A stretch of DNA of 5,322 bases from Flavisolibacter sp. GTDB lineage: Bacteria; Bacteroidota; Bacteroidia; Chitinophagales; Chitinophagaceae. The translations under genes and the position numbers were made by a program. This document shows, in pieces, positions 1-5,322 of the stretch. Where the stretch lies: assembly GCA_013695175.1 (NCBI GenBank), contig JACDAZ010000297.1, forward strand, positions 1 through 5,322, read 5' to 3'. The notes below the pieces were generated by a model. The model did not search any database. It was not told where the DNA came from and saw only the letters and a program-made list of their open reading frames with translations. How positions within the stretch are numbered: position 1 is the stretch's first letter; every line of letters begins with the position of its first letter.

Positions 1-78
1 CTATATCAAGCATTTGAGTTTTTTTATTAAAAAATTCATTACGAATTTAGTTTTAATAATAGCTTATATACTCAAAAT

Positions 79-107
79 AAAAATGCCCCGTAAACCAGGG
101 CATTTTT
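79..107 (-). terminator. Intrinsic terminator downstream of the metalloprotease gene
   Basis: A perfect 10-bp inverted repeat is visible: AAAAATGCCC at 79-88 and GGGCATTTTT at 98-107, with a 9-base loop. Read on the minus strand, it starts 16 bases after the metalloprotease stop codon, and its 3' arm runs into TTTTTATTTTG, a normal U-rich tail. Because the stem is flanked by A on one side and T on the other, it could also stop plus-strand transcripts entering from the left edge of the window. This is the clearest regulatory structure in the window. Confidence 0.85.
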
Positions 108-123
108 CTAAACAATTATTTGA

Positions 124-1134
124 TTATTTAAAGACACTTGTAGGTGTTGAAGTTAAAAAATAAGCCTTTCTTGCAACGTCAATTGCAGCATCCATTCTTG
201 TTTTTTGTCCGCCACTAAACATATACATACAACGGTCATCTGTATAATCCATATAGTTCATCCACTGCTCTAATGGTCTGCCGGGACATTTACTTGTATG
301 ATTTGCTGTTGGACAACCACCGTTTGAACCATCATGCTGAGGAGTGTCACCAACATAATCATCACCACATCTTCTGTCGCCCCAGATATGACGTAAGTTA
401 ACCCAATGTCCAACTTCGTGTGTTGCCGTTCTGCCTAAATTAAAAGCTGCATACATAGGATAAGAAGCAAAGGTTCCAAAAGCCTGGTAATCTATAACAA
501 CACCATCTGTTGCTGCACTACCTCCGGGAAATTGTGCATAACCAAGATAGCCACTGCTGAGATCACAAACCCACATGTTAAGTTTTGTTGTAGGATCAAC
601 AGGGTCACTTCCACCCTGTGAAGTCTTCTTCACTGCATCATTGGTTCCAAATGAAGTTACAGTTGTAGTTTTTCTTACAATATTTGTTACTACATATTTA
701 ATTTCGCAATTGGCTACATTATTATAATTATAACCGGCTAAATAAACAGATGTGTTTGAGAGTTCAGAATTGGTTTTTGTAAAATCTTTATTCAGTACAT
801 CAATTTGAGACCTGATCTGGTCATCAGTAACCAGAGCGGTATTTTGTAAAACCACATGTACTACTACGGGTACATATAAAATTCCTGCACTACGTGCTGC
901 TTCCAATGCACTTCCTTTATAAGCTTGCGTTTTTAATTCAAGTTCATTAAGAAAAGCAGCTCGTGAAGGATCTTCAGCAATTTGCTGTTGCAATACTTCA
1001 TCAGCAGCACATCGTCTGCCACCTTGTTCTTCTATTGAAGAATCAACTGAGGCTTCATCATTTACATTATCAGATTTTTGACAAGAATAAATGATAACCA
1101 TAATGGATAAAAAGGCGAATGAAAGCTTTCTCAT
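124..1134 (-). CDS. Lipoprotein zinc metalloprotease, pappalysin-like (peptidase family M43)
   Basis: This 336-residue protein is a secreted metallopeptidase of the metzincin clan, expected to cut proteins or peptides outside the cell. The N-terminus is a lipoprotein signal peptide: positive residues, a hydrophobic stretch at about 5-16, and a lipobox-like IYSC ending at Cys18. Cys18 is followed by QKSDN, which resembles the Bacteroidota export signal that sends lipoproteins to the cell surface. Residues about 40-70 look like the M43 propeptide, with RRC at 40-42 a candidate cysteine switch. The zinc site is HEVGHWVNLRH at 239-249 (zinc ligands His239, His243, His249; catalytic Glu240), followed by IWGD. 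The Met-turn is MNYMDY at 292-297. Cys256, Cys274, Cys283 and Cys302 could form the two disulfides known from ulilysin-like enzymes. The protein ends about 40 residues after the Met-turn and has no type IX secretion C-terminal domain, so anchoring by lipid is the likely surface route. The ATG start places the signal peptide correctly. A strong terminator follows the gene. The family call is firm; the substrate is unknown. Confidence 0.93.
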   Translation of the reverse strand: MRKLSFAFLSIMVIIYSCQKSDNVNDEASVDSSIEEQGGRRCAADEVLQQQIAEDPSRAAFLNELELKTQAYKGSALEAARSAGILYVPVVVHVVLQNTALVTDDQIRSQIDVLNKDFTKTNSELSNTSVYLAGYNYNNVANCEIKYVVTNIVRKTTTVTSFGTNDAVKKTSQGGSDPVDPTTKLNMWVCDLSSGYLGYAQFPGGSAATDGVVIDYQAFGTFASYPMYAAFNLGRTATHEVGHWVNLRHIWGDRRCGDDYVGDTPQHDGSNGGCPTANHTSKCPGRPLEQWMNYMDYTDDRCMYMFSGGQKTRMDAAIDVARKAYFLTSTPTSVFK

Positions 1135-1209
1135 GGTGTGTGAATTTTTTTTAAAAATTATTTGAATCTTAAATATATGTTAAAGACTCTTATGTAGAAG
1201 CACCTGAAT

Positions 1210-1237
1210 CAAGTTATTTATGCATCCTGGTTGCAAA
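1210..1237 (-). promoter_or_regulatory. Weak candidate Bacteroidota-type promoter for the metalloprotease gene
   Basis: On the minus strand there is TTTG (1237-1234), then 17 bases, then TAACTTG (1216-1210). This approximates the Bacteroidota sigma pattern TTTG / TAnnTTTG but is one T short in the -7 element. It would start transcription near 1204 and give a leader of about 70 bases before the ATG at 1134. In DNA this AT-rich such matches arise by chance, so this is only a candidate. I see nothing else convincing in the 1135-1400 gap. Confidence 0.25.
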
Positions 1238-1400
1238 TAATGTCTGGCTGCTGATATTACTGCTGCTCATAATAAATACAGATTTAATAATAAAAAAACA
1301 TGTGCGAAAATCATTTTTAAATACCCAAAAAAATAATTTAAATTGTAGTAGCCAATTCTAGTTCCCTGGAAGCTCCCTCCCGTTTCAAAATGTAAATTTT

Positions 1401-2060
1401 ATGAAACAAATAATTGTAAAGGGGCTTTTGCTTGTTATTACCTGCAGCCTTTTTTTAAATGTAACATCTCAGTCTACTATTTACGATGTAGTACCCATTG
1501 AATCAAAAATTTACCAGCAACCACATAAAATAGTAGTATACACTGCACATGGTAAATTACCAGCTACATCTGCATTACCGGTATTTTACCTTACTAACAT
1601 TCACGAAAAAGACAGTTTGTTTTACCAGAACTTAAACAAAATGGTTGATGAAGGAAGTATGCCACCAATGGTAATTGTTGGTATCTGCAAACAAATAGGT
1701 AACCAGGGTTTAATACCAGCAGTAAATTCACACGATCCTAAAAAAATTTTTACTGATTTCAGATCTGATGATGATAATTATTTTGAATTCATAGATAAAG
1801 AAGTTGTTCCTGTAATTGAAAGAAAATACAATTGTTCCAAGTATAAAATTCTGTCATCACAAGAAACAGCTTTTACTAATTATATTCTCAAAAATCATCC
1901 CTCAGCTTTTAATGCTTATGTTTTTGAGAAGCCATTTATTTGGGTAGATAATAAAACCAAATTTGGAATAACAGCATCAAATACCAAAACAGGAGATATT
2001 TATTTTCCGGAAGAATTTTATTTAAAATATGGAAAAAAACCTGCGTGGCACGAGGAATAA
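1401..2060 (+). CDS. Secreted esterase-like (alpha/beta hydrolase fold) protein, probably catalytically dead
   Basis: This 219-residue protein has a Sec signal peptide (MKQ, then a hydrophobic core at about 7-20, with likely cleavage near residues 23-24). The rest follows the pattern of the putative esterase family (PF00756, the enterobactin-esterase/esterase D group). It has a strand LPVFYL at 59-64, PPMVIVGI at 88-95, the helix YFEFIDKEVVPVIERKY at 127-143, YKIL at 148-151, then HPSAFNAYVFEKP at 166-178 and WVDN at 181-184. Active members have a nucleophile elbow GHSxGG directly after the YKIL-like strand. Here the sequence is SSQETAF (152-158) and the segment is about two residues shorter, so no GxSxG is present. 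The usual DG after the first strand is also missing. The protein stops about 35 residues after WVDN, whereas active relatives usually continue to a catalytic His. The frame is intact, with no sign of a frameshift, so this looks like a maintained non-enzymatic relative rather than a fresh pseudogene. The fold assignment is inferred from pattern only. The gene stands alone, divergent from the metalloprotease gene; its role is unknown. Confidence 0.75.
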   Translation: MKQIIVKGLLLVITCSLFLNVTSQSTIYDVVPIESKIYQQPHKIVVYTAHGKLPATSALPVFYLTNIHEKDSLFYQNLNKMVDEGSMPPMVIVGICKQIGNQGLIPAVNSHDPKKIFTDFRSDDDNYFEFIDKEVVPVIERKYNCSKYKILSSQETAFTNYILKNHPSAFNAYVFEKPFIWVDNKTKFGITASNTKTGDIYFPEEFYLKYGKKPAWHEE

Positions 2061-2068
2061 ATAATATG

Positions 2069-2118
2069 AACTGATTCTGCGAGTTAATTTTTAATCTATT
2101 TTAAAGCAGTTTTTTTTT
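2069..2118 (+). terminator. Possible weak terminator after the esterase-like gene
   Basis: AACTG at 2069-2073 can pair with CAGTT at 2107-2111, and a run of nine T begins at 2110. The stem is only 5 bp and the loop is long (33 bases), so the hairpin would be unstable on its own. The T-run, its place between two genes on the same strand, and the 89-base spacer make a transcript end plausible. If it works, ung starts a separate transcription unit. Confidence 0.25.
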
Positions 2119-2149
2119 ATCTATATACCTTCAATTAAAAGGTAAGAAG

Positions 2150-2821
2150 ATGGATGTGAAAATTGAAAGTAGTTGGAAGGAAATTTTAAAAGATGAATTT
2201 AAGAAACCTTACTTCAAACAACTTACACAACATATTAAAACTGAAAAAAGCCAGGGCAAAATCATATATCCATCCGGTTCAAATATTTTTCATTCTTTTG
2301 AAGCCACACCATTTAATGAGGTTGCAGTTGTTATATTAGGGCAAGATCCCTATCATGGACCGGGCCAGGCACATGGTTTAAGTTTTAGTGTGCAGGATGG
2401 AGTTCCGCCACCACCTTCGCTTGTAAATATTTTTAAAGAACTGCATACAGATGTTGGTACTCAGGTTCCTAATCATGGCAATCTTACAAAATGGGCAAGG
2501 CAGGGTGTTCTTCTTTTAAATGCATCTTTAACTGTAAGAGCACAGGAACCCATGAGTCATTCAAAAATAGGATGGCATCAATTTACTGATGCTGCAATCG
2601 CTAAATTATCTGCACTAAAAGAAAAGATTGTTTTTTTATTATGGGGTAAATTTGCACAGGAAAAAATAAAATTAATTGAAGGTGACAAACATTTGATTTT
2701 AAAAGCAGCTCACCCTTCACCCCTCTCTGCACATAATGGTTTTTTTGGCTGCGGACATTTTTCGCAAACAAATATGTACCTGGTAAAAAATGGTAAGTAT
2801 GCAATAGATTGGGCATTGTAA
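2150..2821 (+). CDS. ung: Uracil-DNA glycosylase, family 1
   Basis: This cytoplasmic repair enzyme removes uracil from DNA after cytosine deamination or dUMP incorporation and so begins base excision repair. At 223 residues it has the normal length for bacterial Ung. All family-1 motifs are visible. The water-activating loop GQDPYHGPGQAHG is at 64-76 with catalytic Asp66, and the uracil-stacking Phe is at 79 in GLSFS. The proline-rich DNA-compressing loop PPPPS is at 87-90 and beyond. LLLN is at 121-124, where Asn124 reads the uracil edge. The DNA-intercalating loop HPSPLS is at 188-193 with catalytic His188, followed by the usual GFFGCGHFSQTN. The start MDVKIESSWK is typical of Bacteroidota Ung and is preceded by AAGGTAAG, a modest purine-rich ribosome-binding stretch. 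The acyltransferase gene follows after 9 bases, suggesting one transcript. Nothing is missing or unusual in the catalytic set. Confidence 0.98.
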   Translation: MDVKIESSWKEILKDEFKKPYFKQLTQHIKTEKSQGKIIYPSGSNIFHSFEATPFNEVAVVILGQDPYHGPGQAHGLSFSVQDGVPPPPSLVNIFKELHTDVGTQVPNHGNLTKWARQGVLLLNASLTVRAQEPMSHSKIGWHQFTDAAIAKLSALKEKIVFLLWGKFAQEKIKLIEGDKHLILKAAHPSPLSAHNGFFGCGHFSQTNMYLVKNGKYAIDWAL

Positions 2822-2830
2822 TTTGCATTT

Positions 2831-3565
2831 ATGATTGTATTGAAGAATATTATAGCAAGAATAATGGCTGTATGGGCTATGGTTGTTTTTATAAGCTCCA
2901 TGATTATTATTTTAATTCCTATTCTGATATGTGGAATTTTTAAAGAACCAAAACGATCCCATTTTCTGCAACCACTTTTTCAATTATGGATGGCATTCTT
3001 TTTTGTTTTTAGCGGTGTCAGAAGAAAATTTGTTGGAAGAAAGAATTTTAAAGGCGAAACTTATATAGTTGTTTGTAATCACAATTCATTACTGGATCCT
3101 CCCTTGTCCAGCCCCGGTATACCGGAAGCCAATAAAACCATTGCTAAAATTGAAATGGCAAAAATTCCATTGTTTGGATTAATATATAAAAGAGGAAGTG
3201 TGCTTGTTGACAGAAAAAGTGATGAAAGCAGGAAACAAAGTTATGCTGATATGAAAAAGGTACTGGATATGGGTTTGCATATGTGTATTTATCCCGAAGG
3301 AACCCGTAATAAAACAAAAGAACCTTTGCAACGTTTTCATGATGGCGCCTTTCGGTTGGCTGTTGATACCAACACACCTGTTATTCCATCTTTATTATTT
3401 CATACAAAAAAAGTAATGCCTTTCAATAAAACTTTTTACTTCTGGCCGCACCCGGTTGAAATGCATTTTTTACCTGCTATATCACCTGAAAGCAAATCAA
3501 TACAAGAACTAAAAGAAGAAGTTTATGAAGTAATGAAAACTTATTACCTGAAACACAACCACTAA
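2831..3565 (+). CDS. plsC: 1-acyl-sn-glycerol-3-phosphate acyltransferase (PlsC/LPLAT family)
   Basis: This 244-residue enzyme probably transfers an acyl chain to lysophosphatidic acid to make phosphatidic acid, the precursor of membrane phospholipids, at the inner face of the cytoplasmic membrane. A hydrophobic N-terminal anchor covers about residues 8-37, and a second apolar stretch lies at about 45-61. The acyltransferase blocks appear in order: I, NHNSLLD at 83-89 (the HX4D catalytic pair His84/Asp89); II, GSVLVDR at 122-128; III, YPEGTR at 154-159, which binds the glycerol phosphate; and IV, TPVIP at 182-186. The start MIVLKNIIARI matches the usual N-terminus of this family in Bacteroidota, and no Shine-Dalgarno site is apparent. 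The gene begins 9 bases after ung, so the two are likely co-transcribed although their functions are unrelated. The 3' end overlaps the convergent LptD gene by 4 bases. The family is certain. The exact acceptor is less so, since paralogues can act on other lysophospholipids or ornithine lipids. Confidence 0.92.
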   Translation: MIVLKNIIARIMAVWAMVVFISSMIIILIPILICGIFKEPKRSHFLQPLFQLWMAFFFVFSGVRRKFVGRKNFKGETYIVVCNHNSLLDPPLSSPGIPEANKTIAKIEMAKIPLFGLIYKRGSVLVDRKSDESRKQSYADMKKVLDMGLHMCIYPEGTRNKTKEPLQRFHDGAFRLAVDTNTPVIPSLLFHTKKVMPFNKTFYFWPHPVEMHFLPAISPESKSIQELKEEVYEVMKTYYLKHNH

Positions 3566-5322
3566 AAGTTGGTAAATGTGCGTGACCTGTTCACACGCAG
3601 ATCCTGAAGAATAGATGATTTTGGATTAATGGTAATATTAAAAGAACGCCACCTGCCAACAGGCACAATTCCAATTGACATTTGCCAGCAATGCATATCG
3701 CGATTGATAGACATTGTAAAATATTGCAGTTGTAATGTTTTAAAATCAAAACTTCCGTTTGTACTAAAATTCCATTTTGGTGTTAAGCTAAAACTGCTTC
3801 TGAAATTTAAACCGGCAGTAAATACATTATCATAGCCGCTATAATCTGGCCTCAACTGACGGGTGATGTTTGCTGATACATCAAATCCAATATCCCATGG
3901 TATATTAAAATCAACAAATTCGGAAGGGTTGCGTCTCATGTAATCCGTTAGCCTTTGCTGGTCTGCCAGCAACAATGGATCTGTAATAGCCTGGGCTTGT
4001 GCCTGCTCTTCTGCCTTAGCAGGATCTTTGGGTTTACTACGAAACTGTGTTGATAAGGCAAAACTTGCACCTGTAAATGTACCTACCCGCAATCGTCCGC
4101 CATCCCAGGCAAATCTGTTTATCCTTTGTCCAAAATTGTCAAATTGATAAGGTGAAATAACAGCAAAAGCTGTAAAGTTGACCTTGTCAAGAATATTGCT
4201 TCTTAAGCTAATATTGAAATCTCCTAACTGAAAAGAATCTAAAAGAAAATTATAAAAACTGTTGACACTAAAACCATCTACTAACCTTATTTTTCTTTCC
4301 TGTTGTGCGGTATCCTTCCTGTTCCTCACTTTCATTTCAATATTATTATCAATACCAAAAGTTAAACCACCAAAACGGGAATTGCTGTAACCCTGTGTAA
4401 AATTTGGAGCATAGCGGGTATAGGTAAACGTGCGACCACTGGTGTCAACCTGTACTTCATCCCAGTAACCTTTTGCCAGGTTTGGTGTATAGCTAAATCC
4501 AATATTTGGCCTTACAATATGCCGGATTGCCTTTACAGGCGAATTACGGAACTGCATGGTTCCGAAAATGCTTGTGTTTAATGAAACCCCTGTTGAAATA
4601 TTTCGTGCAGTATAAAATCCTTTTTGAATAGTTGTATCTACTTTTTTAGTAACGTCATTCCATTGCAGGTCCATGCTACGCATCATCCATTGTTCATCAT
4701 ATGAAATACTGGGTGATACTATAAATGGTCCAAACGCAGGCAAAGAAAGATTTATCGGAATACGGTGTGTAGCACCCATCTGCATTGTATCTAACAACCT
4801 GTTAAACTGAAATGCAGAATCATAAAAAGAAAATTGGTTTCTAAAAGATCCGATATAACCCAGACCTAATTTTTCATACCATTTAGGAGACCCTATAGGT
4901 TCTTTTTTCTGAAACGGATAAATGGTAGCTACATTAAAACCTGCATCCGGTAATTGAACATTAACTGCTCTTGTTTGACTGTTTTGATTATGGTTGGCAC
5001 TTAAGGTTAAATTATATGGTTTTCCCAACCATTGTTTTGCATAATTTATTGAAGAATATAATTGGTTTTGAAAATTGCGCCTTGGGTCATTAACTATAAA
5101 TTGATTGTAAGTAGTAGTTCCGGCATTTACACTGGCACCAAATGTTACTCCGGGTCTTGCCCGCTGATCTACCACGTGGCTCCAGCTGATATTAAACCCC
5201 TTTGTTTTATTGTAATCAGGATCTCCTTTAAAATTAATCTTGGTTTGTTGTATACCTAAATTCAATGACCCACTATATCTATATCTTACACGATAGGTAG
5301 GTGTAAAGTTAACCCTCCATCC
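3562..5322 (-). CDS. lptD: LPS-assembly outer-membrane protein LptD, Bacteroidota type; C-terminal barrel part, truncated by the window edge
   Basis: LptD is the outer-membrane barrel that, with LptE, inserts lipopolysaccharide into the outer leaflet. The frame is open to the right edge and encodes 586 visible residues beginning GWRVNFTPTYRVRYRYSGS. The true start lies outside the window, and a TTG near 5265 is an internal Leu codon, not a start. The sequence is built of alternating polar/apolar strands rich in Asn, Ser, Tyr and Phe, as in a large beta barrel. Family-typical stretches (fragment numbering) are GDPDYNKTKGFNISWSH at 33-49, KAIRHIVRPNIGFSYTP at 264-280, and the C-terminal RDMHCWQMS at 541-549 with KSSILQDLRVNRSRTF at 568-583. 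The last residue is Phe, as expected for a substrate of the BAM machinery. A charged, Gln/Ala-rich segment at about 430-460 (KAEEQAQAQAI and nearby) probably forms a long loop. Bacteroidota LptD proteins are usually about 850-950 residues, so roughly 300, including the periplasmic OstA-like domain, are missing. The stop codon overlaps that of plsC. The assignment is by recognised sequence pattern (LptD_2-like family), not a search. Confidence 0.85.
   Translation of the reverse strand, partial: GWRVNFTPTYRVRYRYSGSLNLGIQQTKINFKGDPDYNKTKGFNISWSHVVDQRARPGVTFGASVNAGTTTYNQFIVNDPRRNFQNQLYSSINYAKQWLGKPYNLTLSANHNQNSQTRAVNVQLPDAGFNVATIYPFQKKEPIGSPKWYEKLGLGYIGSFRNQFSFYDSAFQFNRLLDTMQMGATHRIPINLSLPAFGPFIVSPSISYDEQWMMRSMDLQWNDVTKKVDTTIQKGFYTARNISTGVSLNTSIFGTMQFRNSPVKAIRHIVRPNIGFSYTPNLAKGYWDEVQVDTSGRTFTYTRYAPNFTQGYSNSRFGGLTFGIDNNIEMKVRNRKDTAQQERKIRLVDGFSVNSFYNFLLDSFQLGDFNISLRSNILDKVNFTAFAVISPYQFDNFGQRINRFAWDGGRLRVGTFTGASFALSTQFRSKPKDPAKAEEQAQAQAITDPLLLADQQRLTDYMRRNPSEFVDFNIPWDIGFDVSANITRQLRPDYSGYDNVFTAGLNFRSSFSLTPKWNFSTNGSFDFKTLQLQYFTMSINRDMHCWQMSIGIVPVGRWRSFNITINPKSSILQDLRVNRSRTFTNF

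Noticed and set aside
2..163. A plus-strand frame open from the left edge to a stop at 161-163
   Set aside because: It reads through the terminator and into the antisense of the metalloprotease 3' end, and its residues are the Lys/Ile/Phe/Leu mix expected from AT-rich non-coding DNA.
1214..1270. An 18-codon minus-strand reading frame (MSSSNISSQTLFATRMHK) upstream of the metalloprotease gene
   Set aside because: It is very short, has no clear ribosome-binding site or conserved pattern, and overlaps the candidate promoter. Most likely chance.
1242..1270. CTG/GCTGCT repeats in the divergent gap as a possible operator
   Set aside because: The repeats are short and imperfect, with no clear symmetry or spacing to a promoter.
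1339..1345. TAAATTG as a -7 promoter element for the esterase-like gene
   Set aside because: No TTG or TTTG lies at a suitable distance upstream, and such matches are expected by chance in this AT-rich gap.
2601..2901. Two minus-strand frames (75 and 63 codons) across the ung/plsC junction
   Set aside because: They lie antisense to two well-supported genes, show no recognisable domain, and are shadows of the real coding frames.
3629..3835. A 68-codon plus-strand frame inside lptD, and similar short frames at 5062-5259 (plus) and 3144-3377 (minus)
   Set aside because: All are antisense to lptD or plsC and lack any family signal.
5263..5265. TTG as the start codon of the LptD gene
   Set aside because: The frame continues upstream without a stop to the window edge, and the added residues fit the barrel pattern, so the gene is simply cut by the edge.

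Overview
The window looks like a piece of a Bacteroidota chromosome, most likely from the Chitinophagaceae or a close relative. This is inferred from the AT-rich DNA, the lack of strong Shine-Dalgarno sites, a lipoprotein whose mature N-terminus resembles the Bacteroidota surface-export signal, and a Bacteroidota-type LptD barrel. No mobile element, CRISPR array, tRNA or rRNA gene is visible.

Layout from left to right. Positions 1-123 are AT-rich and non-coding, and hold a clear intrinsic terminator at 79-107. Positions 124-1134 (minus) encode a lipoprotein zinc metalloprotease of the pappalysin type (M43). Positions 1135-1400 are a divergent intergenic gap with at most a weak promoter candidate and no RNA gene that I can see. 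Positions 1401-2060 (plus) encode a secreted protein with an esterase-like fold that seems to have lost the catalytic serine motif. Positions 2061-2149 are a short spacer with a T-run and a weak terminator candidate. Positions 2150-2821 (plus) encode uracil-DNA glycosylase (ung), followed 9 bases later by a PlsC-type acyltransferase at 2831-3565 (plus). Positions 3562-5322 (minus) hold the C-terminal part of an LptD-family outer-membrane LPS-assembly barrel. It runs off the right edge, so its N-terminus is missing.

There is no single pathway here. PlsC (phospholipid synthesis) and LptD (LPS insertion) both serve the envelope but are transcribed toward each other and overlap by 4 bases at their stop codons. 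Ung and PlsC look co-transcribed. The metalloprotease and the esterase-like protein are both exported but diverge. I see mostly ordinary housekeeping content and no convincing new multi-gene system. The points most worth checking are the degenerate esterase and the predicted cysteine-switch latency and surface export of the metalloprotease.
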